The notes under the pieces were generated by a model, which was not told the DNA's origin, searched no databases, and was given only the letters and a program-made list of their open reading frames with translations. This document shows positions 17,816 to 26,166 of a stretch of DNA of 55,067 nt, piece by piece. Numbering within the stretch: position 1 is the first letter of the stretch; each line of letters begins with the position of its first letter. The stretch comes from Gammaproteobacteria bacterium (GTDB lineage: Bacteria > Pseudomonadota > Gammaproteobacteria > Francisellales > CACEW01), in the NCBI GenBank assembly GCA_029256015.1, contig JAQSYQ010000012.1, forward strand, positions 1-55,067, given 5' to 3'. The position numbers and the translations under genes are program-made.

Positions 17816-18823
17816 ATGACAATTCTAGTAACTGGTGCAGCCGGCTTTATCGGCTTCCACACCTGCAAAAAGCTGCTTGAAGAAAACCATACTGTAATCG
17901 GTATTGATAATCTTAATGACTATTACGATGTGAATTTAAAGCAAGCCAGGCTAGAGCAGCTTAAAAAATTTGAACATTTCAGCTTTCAAAAGCTGGATAT
18001 CGCTGATCGAAAACAAGTTGAAGACTTATTTGAACAGCATAATATCAGGCAAGTCATTCATTTAGCGGCCCAGGCCGGCGTGCGCTATTCCTTAAAAAAC
18101 CCGCATTGCTATATTGAAGCTAATATTCAAGGATTTTTTCATATCCTAGAAGCCTGTAAGCAATATAAAGTTGCACATTTTATCTATGCTTCAAGCAGCT
18201 CAGTTTATGGAGCAAACACTCAGCAACCTTTCTCAGAAAAGCTGATAACTGACCACCCCCTATCGCTTTATGCTGCTACTAAAAAAACCAATGAATTGAT
18301 GGCGCATTCCTATGCCAGCCTTTATCAGCTACCCTGTACCGGCCTAAGATTTTTTACAGTTTACGGGCCCTGGGGAAGGCCCGATATGGCTTTATTTGTA
18401 TTTACCGAGGCCATATTGAAAGGCAAACCCATTGACTTGTTTAATCACGGGGAAATGCTAAGAGACTTTACCTATATAGATGACGCTGTAGATGCGGTGG
18501 TCCAAAGTTTAAAACATCCAGCCACTTTTGACTTCACTTGGTCTGGAGAATGCCCTAACCCTGGCACAAGTTATGCTCCCTATCGAATTTATAATATCGG
18601 CAATGGCAAGCCCATGCCCCTGATTCGATATATTGAGGCGATTGAAAAAGCTTGCGGCAAAAAAGCAATATTAAATCCCCTGCCTATTCAGGCGGGCGAT
18701 CTTCAAAGTACAGCTGCTGATATTTCATTGGCTATGCGAGACCTGAGCTATTCACCCAAAATTGATATAGAAACCGGGGTGCAGCATTTTGTTGAGTGGT
18801 ATAAAGGATATTATAGAACCTAA
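17816..18823 (+). CDS. NAD-dependent nucleotide-sugar epimerase, UDP-glucuronate 4-epimerase type
   Basis: An extended short-chain dehydrogenase of 335 residues acting on a UDP-sugar for surface polysaccharide. The Rossmann motif GAAGFIGFH is near residue 9, followed by DNLNDYYDVNLKQARL, which is characteristic of the UDP-glucuronate 4-epimerase branch. The catalytic Ser/Tyr/Lys set appears as SSSSVYG and YAATKKTNE (YxxxK), with RFFTVYGPWGRPDMA further on. The ATG at 17816 has GGGG five bases upstream; an in-frame GTG at 17795 is less likely. It stands alone, so the pathway it serves cannot be told from neighbours. Confidence 0.88.
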   Translation: MTILVTGAAGFIGFHTCKKLLEENHTVIGIDNLNDYYDVNLKQARLEQLKKFEHFSFQKLDIADRKQVEDLFEQHNIRQVIHLAAQAGVRYSLKNPHCYIEANIQGFFHILEACKQYKVAHFIYASSSSVYGANTQQPFSEKLITDHPLSLYAATKKTNELMAHSYASLYQLPCTGLRFFTVYGPWGRPDMALFVFTEAILKGKPIDLFNHGEMLRDFTYIDDAVDAVVQSLKHPATFDFTWSGECPNPGTSYAPYRIYNIGNGKPMPLIRYIEAIEKACGKKAILNPLPIQAGDLQSTAADISLAMRDLSYSPKIDIETGVQHFVEWYKGYYRT

Positions 18824-18830
18824 AGACATA

Positions 18831-18926
18831 TCCCGGGTTCTGCTATGCAGCCCCAGGATGACAAGAAAAAAGACTCAGAGATGATGCATAGCCTGTCATT
18901 CTGGGGCGCCGCTAGGCGAACCCGGA
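18831..18926. repeat. Palindromic intergenic repeat (CCCGGGTTC type)
   Basis: Arms of 33 bases (18831-18863 and 18894-18926) are imperfectly complementary: TCCCGGGTTC...CCCCAGGATGACA against TGTCATTCTGGGG...GAACCCGGA. It lies between the convergent epimerase and pdxJ genes and could end transcription on either strand. It shares TGTCATTC and GGAATCCAG with the element at 23308. Confidence 0.85.
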
Positions 18927-18936
18927 ATCCAGTGTT

Positions 18937-19677
18937 CTAATTCCTGGCCTGTAACATCAGCCTTTTCATTTCTTTAACTGCCTCAGGCAACCCACTGAAT
19001 ACCGCGCGTGAAATAATCGCATGCCCAATATTCAACTCATGAATTTCCGGAATGGCTGCAATGGCTTGTACATTTTGATAATGCAAACCATGCCCTGCAT
19101 TAACAACAAGACCCAATGAATCTCCGAATTTTGCAGCTTCTATTATTCGAATCAACTCACGGCTTTGCTCTTTTGGACTGACTTCTGCATAACAACCTGT
19201 ATGAAGCTCAATAAAATCCGCCCCGCATTCTTTGGAAGCCGCTACTTGGTCTTGATCAGGGTCAATAAATAAAGAAACCTTCATGCCTAATTTGGCCAAG
19301 CGCTGACAAGCCTGCCTAATTCTGTTTTTTTGACCCGCAACATCCAAGCCGCCTTCTGTAGTCAGCTCTTCTCTTTTTTCTGGAACCAAACAACAATAGG
19401 CAGGCTTAATGCTTTCAGCAAAAATGAGCATTTCTTCTGTAACCGCCATTTCAAAATTAAGCGGGATGGAAAGCACTTCTTGAATTAGCTTAACGTCTCG
19501 GTCCTGAATATGCCTGCGATCTTCTCGCAAATGCACAGTAATGCTGTCTGCTCCGGCTTCCTGCGCCAACAAGGCGGCATGCACGGGCTCAGGATAACTG
19601 GTGCCACGAGCTTGGCGCAAAGTTGCAACGTGATCAATATTTACCCCTAATAAAATTTCTCTTGGACGATGTGCCAT
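18937..19677 (-). CDS. pdxJ: Pyridoxine 5'-phosphate synthase
   Basis: Condenses 1-deoxy-xylulose 5-phosphate with 3-amino-2-oxopropyl phosphate to pyridoxine 5'-phosphate in vitamin B6 synthesis. The 246-residue product carries [17 protein letters not shown], the PdxJ N-terminal signature, then [14 protein letters not shown] and [17 protein letters not shown] lies five bases before the ATG at 19677; an upstream TTG is less likely. It follows recO with a 53-base gap in the common recO-pdxJ order. Its requirement for deoxyxylulose phosphate means Dxs should exist in the genome even though dxr is missing from its usual place here. Confidence 0.96.
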   Translation of the reverse strand: MAHRPREILLGVNIDHVATLRQARGTSYPEPVHAALLAQEAGADSITVHLREDRRHIQDRDVKLIQEVLSIPLNFEMAVTEEMLIFAESIKPAYCCLVPEKREELTTEGGLDVAGQKNRIRQACQRLAKLGMKVSLFIDPDQDQVAASKECGADFIELHTGCYAEVSPKEQSRELIRIIEAAKFGDSLGLVVNAGHGLHYQNVQAIAAIPEIHELNIGHAIISRAVFSGLPEAVKEMKRLMLQARN

Positions 19678-19730
19678 TCTTTCCTCTTGCAAATTAGGTC
19701 TATAAAAATTAAGCCTATAAATGGGTGATT

Positions 19731-20423
19731 TTAGGCTTGGTTTTGGAATAATTCACGGCTTTTAAACACCTTCCCCTTAGCATAATACTGGATCCAATGC
19801 CTCAACAGCAATTTGGCTGCTTTTAAATGCTCGGCATTTTGCCATTGCCTTTTATTTATCGCCAGAAGTTGTTCTCCTGATAATGCCATGCCTTGATAAT
19901 GAGGCCCCACCTTTTCAAGCTGACTTCCCGGAGCAAATGCATAATAGGCATCGTTTTGAAGAGCTTGATAGTCAGCATCTACGCCAAGCTCAGGCGCCAG
20001 CCCAAGCTCCTGCAACAGGTTTAGCTCAAAGTCTCGCAAATCCCCTTCAAAAAGTCGCTCGGCTAGTTTTTTGAGAGTACCGTGATAAATAGAGAATAAA
20101 TTTGGATATTCCTGATGAGGGTGTAAAAAAGTCATTAAAAGCTCATTTAAGTAGAAAGCACTAAGCAAATTTGCCTGCTCAAACACATAAGGTTTTCCAG
20201 CAGGTTCAGCCTGGCTTAAGCTTAATACCTCCCCTCTTCCTCGGCATTTAATTAGCAAAGGTGAAAAAGGCTGCAACATCCCAAACCACTGGGACTTTGG
20301 CTGCTTAGCGCCTTTAGCTATTGCGGTCAAAAATCCCGAATGAGGAGTAAAAATTTTGAGCAAAACGCTATGGTCCTGATAAGGGTAACGGTGCAATATA
20401 AATGCAGGTTCCAGATTTTGCAC
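19731..20423 (-). CDS. recO: DNA repair protein RecO
   Basis: RecO loads RecA onto SSB-coated single-stranded DNA with RecR. The 230-residue product has the N-terminal OB fold ([24 protein letters not shown]) and the following [13 protein letters not shown] segment. A helical C-terminal domain follows without the four-cysteine zinc site, as is usual in gammaproteobacteria. It starts with GTG at 20423, preceded by AAGGAT six bases upstream. It is probably cotranscribed with pdxJ. Confidence 0.93.
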   Translation of the reverse strand: MQNLEPAFILHRYPYQDHSVLLKIFTPHSGFLTAIAKGAKQPKSQWFGMLQPFSPLLIKCRGRGEVLSLSQAEPAGKPYVFEQANLLSAFYLNELLMTFLHPHQEYPNLFSIYHGTLKKLAERLFEGDLRDFELNLLQELGLAPELGVDADYQALQNDAYYAFAPGSQLEKVGPHYQGMALSGEQLLAINKRQWQNAEHLKAAKLLLRHWIQYYAKGKVFKSRELFQNQA

Positions 20424-20466
20424 GTTTTATCCTTATTTTACGCCTTAAAATTCCTATCTAAATTAC

Positions 20467-20495
20467 TTTACAGCTCGCGCATTAGCAAGTATAGT
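20467..20495 (+). promoter_or_regulatory. Sigma-70 promoter of the cold-shock gene
   Basis: TTTACA (20467-20472) and TATAGT (20490-20495) are separated by 17 bases. The -10 region lies inside a hairpin-forming CAAGTAT-AGTG-ATACTTG. Transcription would start near 20502, giving a 55-base leader with a CCTAAA/TTTAGG hairpin. Confidence 0.65.
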
Positions 20496-20556
20496 GATAC
20501 TTGTCCTAAAATTAGTTTAGGGCATTTTAAAAATTGACTAAAGGTTAAATGTAGCT

Positions 20557-20766
20557 ATGACACGTAAAATCGGCACAGTAAAATGGTTTAATTCCAGCAA
20601 AGGCTTCGGTTTCATTCAACAAGAAGGCGGCGACGATATTTTTGTTCATTACAAAAACATTCGTGGCGACGGATATCGCTCTCTTGAAGAAGGCCAAAAA
20701 GTTGAATTTGGCGTTATTCAAGGACAAAAAGGCTTGCAAGCAGACGACGTAGTAGTTGTTGAGTAA
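20557..20766 (+). CDS. Cold-shock domain RNA-binding protein
   Basis: A 69-residue CspA-type OB-fold protein that binds single-stranded nucleic acid. RNP1 is KGFGFI and RNP2 is [25 protein letters not shown] is the canonical N-terminal strand pair. It has its own promoter and a short structured leader. AAAGG lies about 13 bases before the ATG, a slightly long spacing. Which Csp paralogue it is cannot be told from sequence alone. Confidence 0.95.
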   Translation: MTRKIGTVKWFNSSKGFGFIQQEGGDDIFVHYKNIRGDGYRSLEEGQKVEFGVIQGQKGLQADDVVVVE

Positions 20767-20829
20767 GTTTTCTTCCTAGATGAATTCTATGCTGGCGCTT
20801 TATGCGCCAGACAGTATCGAATTCTGTAT

Positions 20830-20861
20830 AAAAGCAGCTTTTCTTTGAAAAAGTTGCTTTT
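20830..20861. terminator. Bidirectional terminator between the csp gene and rnhB
   Basis: AAAAGCAGCTTTT pairs with AAAAAGTTGCTTTT around a short loop, with T-tracts on both strands. It serves the convergent csp and rnhB genes. A second hairpin CTGGCGC/GCGCCAG lies about 20 bases earlier. Confidence 0.75.
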
Positions 20862-21432
20862 AGCTTTCTCTGTTTAATCTCTCTCGAACCGGCGCAAAAG
20901 ATCTGCGATGAATATAGCATGCCCCGAGCAAGTCTAAAGCATCAAGATGTTTTGGAGTCCCGTAACCACAATGCCGATCAAAACCATAGCCCGGATATAC
21001 CTCGTGCAGTCTTTGCATTTCCCGATCTCGGGTCACTTTTGCAATAATAGAAGCCGCACTGATTTCTTGTACCAATCTATCTCCGCCAATGACAGCAAAG
21101 CATTCTTTTGCACTAAGCTTAGGGCAGATATTGCCGTCGATTAACACCAGCTCAGCCTCCACCTTTAACATAGCCACCGCCCTCTGCATGGCTAATAGGC
21201 TAGCCTGCAAGATATTAAGCTTATCGATCTCTTCAACACTGGCGTGAGCCACAGCTACTGCATCTGCCTTATCGTAAATCTTTTCAAATAGATATTCGCG
21301 CTGCTTGGCATTGAGCAACTTTGAGTCGTTTAACCCACTTATTTTACGAGCAGATGATAGAACCACAGCCGCTGCGGTTACAGGCCCCGCCAAAGGGCCT
21401 CGGCCAGCTTCATCCACGCCGATAATAATCAT
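20860..21432 (-). CDS. rnhB: Ribonuclease HII
   Basis: Removes ribonucleotides misincorporated in DNA. The 190-residue product begins [17 protein letters not shown], the RNase HII signature with catalytic Asp7 and Glu8. Further acidic residues are in LVLIDGN, and the [14 protein letters not shown] block is present. It starts three bases after the stop of the small upstream gene, with AAGG eight bases before the ATG. In many relatives rnhB follows lpxB; here it has been separated from the lpx block by gnnB and gnnA. Confidence 0.96.
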   Translation of the reverse strand: MIIIGVDEAGRGPLAGPVTAAAVVLSSARKISGLNDSKLLNAKQREYLFEKIYDKADAVAVAHASVEEIDKLNILQASLLAMQRAVAMLKVEAELVLIDGNICPKLSAKECFAVIGGDRLVQEISAASIIAKVTRDREMQRLHEVYPGYGFDRHCGYGTPKHLDALDLLGACYIHRRSFAPVRERLNRES

Positions 21433-21435
21433 TGA

Positions 21436-21648
21436 TTAGCCTTGAGGCGCTGGGTTTTTATCTAATGTAAGCGTTTTAACTTTAAGAGGAAAAACACGCC
21501 CATCAAGACGTTTCATTGCAAGCTGCCCCTCAACCTCAACTACCCTCTGCGCTTGGGCAACAGGTGCAGCAATAGCCTGCCTATTGGCAGCATCAGCTGC
21601 TGGTCTTGCCTGTGAATCGGAACCAAATACTCTTTGTGCAGCATGCAT
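21436..21648 (-). CDS. Small hypothetical protein upstream of rnhB
   Basis: This 70-residue protein is not recognised. AGGAG lies eight bases before the ATG. The first half is Ala/Gln/Arg-rich and probably disordered (SQARPAADAANRQAIAAPVAQ). The second half is a short basic segment (MKRLDGRVFPLKVKTLTLDK). It ends three bases before rnhB, so translational coupling is likely. The good ribosome-binding site and the close spacing are the main reasons to call it a gene. Confidence 0.55.
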   Translation of the reverse strand: MHAAQRVFGSDSQARPAADAANRQAIAAPVAQAQRVVEVEGQLAMKRLDGRVFPLKVKTLTLDKNPAPQG

Positions 21649-21838
21649 TTTTTACGCTCCTATTTGGGATAATCCTACTACAAATATCACACACGAAAAT
21701 TATTGTCTATTATTTTTATATGATAATAACTAAATGAACTGCCTGGCATCAATAGCCTTATGAAAAAAATTCCAATCGTCCTACCTGATTTCCACGTAAT
21801 TGAGTAGAATAAGCAAAACGCAAATCACAGGAAAATTT

Positions 21839-23302
21839 ATGCGATACCTATTAAGCGATTCCATAGTAATTGATTGGCTAGAAGAGCGCAAACTCACAGC
21901 TGAGTTTTACCATCAATTAGAGCAGCTTTTGAACGCAGGAACTATTTATCTTGCTGCAAGCTCATTAGCAAGCCTGGATCTGCATTTCAAAGCATCTGCG
22001 TCCCATCAAAAATGGCGCAGCCTTTTAAATCAGATTAAGATTGCTAAAACTCCAGCCTATCTAGACCATGCAACTTTAAGCCAAACCGATTCATTGGAAA
22101 CTTATTTGCTGGAGCAATCTGCTAAAACCGTAGACGCTAAATTGATCTGCTCCTCAAGCGATTTAGATCATAGCAATGCAGTCTTGCCCATTAACTTCAT
22201 CGATCTAAAAGCGCAATACCATCAGATGCAAGCCGAGATGGAACAGGCGATGGATGAGGTATTGAATAACACTCAGTTTATTATGGGCCCCGCCATTACT
22301 AGATTGGAACAAACATTAGCCCAATACACAGGAAGCGCTTATGCTCTAACCTGCGGCAATGGGACCGATGCACTCATGCTGGCCTTAATGGCTATTGATA
22401 TCCAGCCGGGCGATGAAGTCATCACCACGACTTATAGTTTTTTTGCAGCAGCTGAAGTCATCGCTTTATTTAGGGCTATTCCGGTTTTTGTAGATATTGA
22501 AAAAGATACCTACAATATCGATGCTTCTAAAATTGCTGAAAGAATCACCGCAAAAACCAAAGCCATTATTCCGGTTGGTCTTTATGGGCAAGTGGCTGAT
22601 ATGCAGGAAATCAATCAGATTGCCAAAGAGCATTCAGCAAAATTAGGCCATAAAATTTATGTCATTGAAGACGCCTGCCAAAGCTTTGGCGCGGAATATC
22701 AAGGCAAGAAATCCTGCCATTTATCCGATATCGCCTGCACCAGCTTTTTCCCGGCAAAACCTTTGGGCTGCTATGGAGATGGCGGCGCTATTTTCACCGA
22801 CAACGCTGATCTGGCTAAAAAAATCGACATGCTTAGAGTGCATGGACAATCGACTCGCTACTATCACAAATATATCGGGATGAACGCAAGATTTGATAAC
22901 CTGCAGGCCGCTGTATTAAATGTTAAAATGCGCACCTTTGCTGAGGAAGTCAAAGCCAGGGTAAAACTCGGTGAGCGTTATGATCAGCTGCTTAAAGACT
23001 CTGCTATCATTATCCCAGCCATTCGCCAAGACCGAGTTTCTGTTTACGCTCAATATTCTATTCGAGTTAAAAATAGAGATGCAGTGGTCAAATACTTAAA
23101 TGAACACAAAATCCCTACCGCCATTCATTACCCCATGCCTTTACATTTACAGGAATGCTTCAAAGATATGGGCTTTAAATTGGGCGACTATCCCGTAGCA
23201 GAGCAAGTTGCTAATGAAATTCTAAGCTTGCCGATGAGCCCATTCTTAACAGAATCTCAACAAGACTACATCGTTAAACATCTATTAGAAGCAGTGAAAT
23301 AA
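21839..23302 (+). CDS. gnnB: GnnB-like sugar aminotransferase with N-terminal PIN-like domain
   Basis: This 487-residue protein starts at the ATG at 21839 (AGGA seven bases upstream). Residues about 117-487 are a DegT/DnrJ/EryC1 PLP aminotransferase. They open with INFIDLKAQYHQM and include CGNGTDALMLAL, EDACQSFGAEY and the Schiff-base lysine Lys307 in FPAKPLG. Residues 1-105 resemble a PIN domain (RYLLSDSIVIDWLEE..., ...AKLICSSSDL), but some of the acidic residues are replaced. Its position before a Gfo/Idh oxidoreductase and lpxB matches gnnB-gnnA in organisms that make UDP-GlcNAc3N for lipid A. That role is inferred from context. Confidence 0.82.
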   Translation: MRYLLSDSIVIDWLEERKLTAEFYHQLEQLLNAGTIYLAASSLASLDLHFKASASHQKWRSLLNQIKIAKTPAYLDHATLSQTDSLETYLLEQSAKTVDAKLICSSSDLDHSNAVLPINFIDLKAQYHQMQAEMEQAMDEVLNNTQFIMGPAITRLEQTLAQYTGSAYALTCGNGTDALMLALMAIDIQPGDEVITTTYSFFAAAEVIALFRAIPVFVDIEKDTYNIDASKIAERITAKTKAIIPVGLYGQVADMQEINQIAKEHSAKLGHKIYVIEDACQSFGAEYQGKKSCHLSDIACTSFFPAKPLGCYGDGGAIFTDNADLAKKIDMLRVHGQSTRYYHKYIGMNARFDNLQAAVLNVKMRTFAEEVKARVKLGERYDQLLKDSAIIIPAIRQDRVSVYAQYSIRVKNRDAVVKYLNEHKIPTAIHYPMPLHLQECFKDMGFKLGDYPVAEQVANEILSLPMSPFLTESQQDYIVKHLLEAVK

Positions 23303-23307
23303 CGTAG

Positions 23308-23376
23308 CTGTCATTCCCGACTTGATCGGGAATCCAGATTATAAATGCTAGATTCCCGCCCTCGCGGGAATGACAG
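23308..23376. repeat. Double-hairpin palindromic repeat (CTGTCATTCCCG type)
   Basis: Outer arms CTGTCATTCCCG and CGGGAATGACAG are perfect complements. Two inner hairpins, TTCCCG/CGGGAA and ATTCCCG/CGGGAAT, lie between them. It fills the gap between gnnB and gnnA. Confidence 0.9.
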
Positions 23377-23393
23377 ATAAAAAGGAATAAATT

Positions 23394-24341
23394 ATGCAAA
23401 GGTTAAAAGTCGCCGTAATCGGCACAGGCTATCTAGGCGAATTCCACGCCCAAAAGTATGCTCAACTGGAATCAGTTGAGCTTATTGCCATAGTAGATAT
23501 CAATCTTGAAAGAGCAGAAAGCATAGCCAAAGCTTTAAACACCCAAGCTCTTTCTGATTATAAAGCCTTAGTAGGCAAGGTAGATGCAGTTAGCATAGTC
23601 ACCCCCACCACCACTCACTTTGCAATCGGAGAATATTTTCTCAATCACGGCATTCACGTGTTAATGGAAAAACCGATCACTACCACCGTGGAAGAAGCCG
23701 ATAAACTCATTGAATTGGCCAGCTCTAAACACTGCGTATTGCAAGTTGGCTATTTGGAAAGATTTAATCCCATTTTAAGCCATGTGAAAAGCAAAATTAA
23801 TCGCCCTCAGTTTATTGAGTCCACTCGAATTGCGCCATTTAATCCACGCAATAAAGACGTCAATGTGGTTTTGGACTTAATGATTCATGATATTGATCTA
23901 ATCCAACATATTGTCGCCTCTCCCATTAAAAGCATCGACGCTAATGGAGCCTGCGTATTAACTCAGGAAATTGACATTGCTAACGCCAGAATTCATTTTG
24001 AAAATGGCTGCGTCGCCAATGTAACGGCAAGCAGAATCAGCCTAAAGCCAGAACGCAAAATGCGTATATTCCAAAACGATGCGTATCTTTCTTTGGATTT
24101 GCAAAACAAACAGGTCAGTATCTGCACCCGCGGGATTGGCGAAATGTTCCCCGGCATTCCCAATATCGAAAGAGAAGAACATACTGCAACGGCAGCCGAT
24201 GCACTTTTAGAGGAAATCAAAGCTTTTGTTGCCGCCATCCAAAACAACACCCCGCCTTTAGTAACAGGTGAAGATGGCAAAACCGCTCTTCGTACCGCGC
24301 TTGAAATTACTCGTTTGGTTAAAGAAGGCAGCCCATTATGA
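23394..24341 (+). CDS. gnnA: GnnA-like Gfo/Idh/MocA oxidoreductase
   Basis: A 315-residue NAD-dependent oxidoreductase with the Rossmann motif VIGTGYLGEFHA at the N-terminus. The family EKP motif is LMEKPITTT, and the catalytic region is DLMIHDIDLIQHI. In Acidithiobacillus and Leptospira, GnnA oxidises the 3-OH of UDP-GlcNAc so that GnnB can transaminate it. The gene order gnnB-gnnA-lpxB here supports that role. AAGGA lies eight bases before the ATG. The stop overlaps the lpxB start in ATGA, showing translational coupling. Substrate is inferred from context, not from a visible specificity residue. Confidence 0.83.
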   Translation: MQRLKVAVIGTGYLGEFHAQKYAQLESVELIAIVDINLERAESIAKALNTQALSDYKALVGKVDAVSIVTPTTTHFAIGEYFLNHGIHVLMEKPITTTVEEADKLIELASSKHCVLQVGYLERFNPILSHVKSKINRPQFIESTRIAPFNPRNKDVNVVLDLMIHDIDLIQHIVASPIKSIDANGACVLTQEIDIANARIHFENGCVANVTASRISLKPERKMRIFQNDAYLSLDLQNKQVSICTRGIGEMFPGIPNIEREEHTATAADALLEEIKAFVAAIQNNTPPLVTGEDGKTALRTALEITRLVKEGSPL

Positions 24342-25585
24342 GCCGCATACTCTTTATCGCCGGAGAAGCCTCAGGAGATGCCCATGCCTCAGAGGTTGCC
24401 AAAGCTTTAAAACAGCAGAGGCCAGACATGGAGCTAGTCGGCATTGGTGGACAAAAAATGAAAGAAGCCGGCGTTGAAATACTATTCGATGCTGCTGAAA
24501 TCGCTGTGGTGGGACTCGTTGAAGTCATTAAGCATTACCCTGCCTTAAAACGTGCCTGGAATAAGGCTGTAGACCAACTTAAAAACCACCGCCCTGATTT
24601 GCTGATATTAGTAGACTACCCAGGCTTTAACTTAAGGCTCGCTAAAGTTGCCAAACAAATGGGCATTAAGGTTTTATATTACATTAGCCCGCAAATCTGG
24701 GCCTGGCATCAAAGCCGCATTAAAAAAATTAAACAGACAGTTGACCACATGGCAGTGATTTTCCCATTTGAAGTCAGTTTTTACAGCAAGGCAGATATCC
24801 CAGTGAGCTATGTTGGCTCTCCTCTAGCGGAATCGGTAATTCCCATTGGCAAACAAGCGGCTAAACACAAAATTATTCCCTCTCCTCTTGTAGGAGAGAG
24901 CCAGGGAGAGGGGAAAATCATCGGCCTACTCCCCGGCAGTCGCAAAAGCGAGCTATCAAGATTGATGCCGGTATTAGTGGAATGCGCCAAAGCCTTAAAA
25001 AAACGCTACCCGCATGCACAGTTTTTGCTTCCCATTGCCAGCACTTTAAAACCAGAAGATATCAGGCCGTATATTTCTAAAATCTCCCCTAACCCCTCTT
25101 TCTCAAAGAGGGGAAGCTCCTCCCTTTGTAAAAATGAAGCCCTCTCAAACTCCTCCCTTTGTAAAAGGGAGGCAGGGAGGGATTTATTAGACATCCAAAT
25201 TATCCAAAACAACAGCCACGCAGCTATTGAAGCCTGTGATCTAGCTATTTGCTCATCGGGAACGGTCACTTTAGAAGCGGCTATTCTGGGGACTCCAATG
25301 GTTCTCATTTACAAAACCGCCCCAATCACCTATTGGCTTGCTAAACGCTTAATCAAGATTAAGCATATTGGCCTTTGCAATATTTTGGCAGGAAAAACCA
25401 TCGTACCTGAACTTATCCAAAATGATGCCAATGTGAATAATATAGTCAGCCATGCCTGCCAAATTTTGGAAGATAAGGCTTATCGTGATCAGATGCTGGG
25501 TAATTTAGCCTGGGTAAGAGCACAACTAGGCGAACAGAAAACCGGTAAAGAAGTGGCTGAGTTGGCGCTTAAGCTAATAAACTAA
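24338..25585 (+). CDS. lpxB: Lipid A disaccharide synthase with two repeat-derived insertions
   Basis: Couples UDP-diacyl-sugar with lipid X to form the lipid A disaccharide at the inner membrane. The GT19 landmarks are present: FIAGEASGDAHA, GIGGQKM, the YYISPQIWAWHQSRIKKIK block, GLLPGSRKSE and SSGTVTLEAA. At 415 residues it is 33 longer than E. coli LpxB. The excess maps to two segments encoded by palindromic repeats, residues about 179-193 and 248-283 (the latter Ser/Cys/Lys-rich). Core motifs flank both insertions intact, so the protein is probably functional. It is coupled to gnnA by a 4-base overlap. Confidence 0.95.
   Translation: MSRILFIAGEASGDAHASEVAKALKQQRPDMELVGIGGQKMKEAGVEILFDAAEIAVVGLVEVIKHYPALKRAWNKAVDQLKNHRPDLLILVDYPGFNLRLAKVAKQMGIKVLYYISPQIWAWHQSRIKKIKQTVDHMAVIFPFEVSFYSKADIPVSYVGSPLAESVIPIGKQAAKHKIIPSPLVGESQGEGKIIGLLPGSRKSELSRLMPVLVECAKALKKRYPHAQFLLPIASTLKPEDIRPYISKISPNPSFSKRGSSSLCKNEALSNSSLCKREAGRDLLDIQIIQNNSHAAIEACDLAICSSGTVTLEAAILGTPMVLIYKTAPITYWLAKRLIKIKHIGLCNILAGKTIVPELIQNDANVNNIVSHACQILEDKAYRDQMLGNLAWVRAQLGEQKTGKEVAELALKLIN
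24875..24915. repeat. CTCTCC-type palindromic repeat within lpxB (first)
   Basis: CCCTCTCCTC-TTG-TAGGAGAGAG followed by GGGAGAGGGG keeps the frame and encodes about 14 residues (IPSPLVGESQGEGK). No equivalent is expected in LpxB homologues. Confidence 0.75.
25079..25186. repeat. CCCTCC/GGAGGG palindromic repeat within lpxB (second)
   Basis: About 108 bases hold CCCCTCTTTCTCAAAGAGGGG and CTCCCTTTGTAAAAGGGAG hairpins, plus a partial copy of the latter in between (CTCCCTTTGTAAAAATGAAG). They encode roughly 35 residues in frame. Confidence 0.85.
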
Positions 25586-25608
25586 ACAGTACTATACGGA
25601 AATAATCA

Positions 25609-26142
25609 ATGTATCAGCAAATTAGAGATCTCGTTCAAGCTATTCAGGCCGGAGGCCAAAAACAGGTAGAAAGCCTTCTCTCTGTTTGCATAGCAAATGG
25701 ACTTGATATCAATATACGCGATCGATTTGGAAGCACTCTTTTAATATGCGCCTGTCAATCAGGTCATGCTGAAATTGTTAAAACCCTATTGGCTCATGGT
25801 GCTGATGCTAATCTTGCAGCAGGTGGATTAACAGCCCTGCATCATGCAACTATGTCAGGAAGTGAAGAAATGGTCAGCGACCTACTAGGCAATGGGGCCA
25901 ATATCGATGCTCAAAGCACGATGGGAGATACAGTACTTCACCTGGCTGTGCGTTTTAGAAGATTTGAGGTTGAAGCTCTATTAATTAATAAAGGCGCCAG
26001 GCTCACCATTAGAAATTCGCAAGGTATTATTGCTGCAGATATGGACCCTGTTAGAAGTGAGGCATGGGCTAAACGAGGCGCATTGGTTATGCTAAGAGAA
26101 CGACTAAAGCAAGAAACTGATACAGCAGCTGAACTACAATAG
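25609..26142 (+). CDS. Ankyrin-repeat protein
   Basis: This 177-residue protein has three clear ankyrin repeats, about residues 38-70 (FGSTLLICACQSGHAEIVKTL), 71-103 (GLTALHHATMSGSEEMVSDL) and 104-136 (GDTVLHLAVRFRRFEVEALL). A short N-terminal helical cap and a C-terminal helix complete it. There is no signal peptide. It lies 23 bases after lpxB and could be transcribed with it. Ankyrin proteins of this size are common as effectors in intracellular Legionellales, but single-domain ones can also act inside the bacterium. The ribosome-binding site (GGAAA) is weak. Confidence 0.85.
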   Translation: MYQQIRDLVQAIQAGGQKQVESLLSVCIANGLDINIRDRFGSTLLICACQSGHAEIVKTLLAHGADANLAAGGLTALHHATMSGSEEMVSDLLGNGANIDAQSTMGDTVLHLAVRFRRFEVEALLINKGARLTIRNSQGIIAADMDPVRSEAWAKRGALVMLRERLKQETDTAAELQ

Positions 26143-26166
26143 ATCATTCAATAACAGCAGATCAAA

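Noticed and set aside
21760..21807. A 15-codon frame (MKKIPIVLPDFHVIE) just before gnnB, as a leader peptide or antitoxin for the PIN-like domain
   Set aside because: No ribosome-binding site, too short to assess, and no regulatory codon run.
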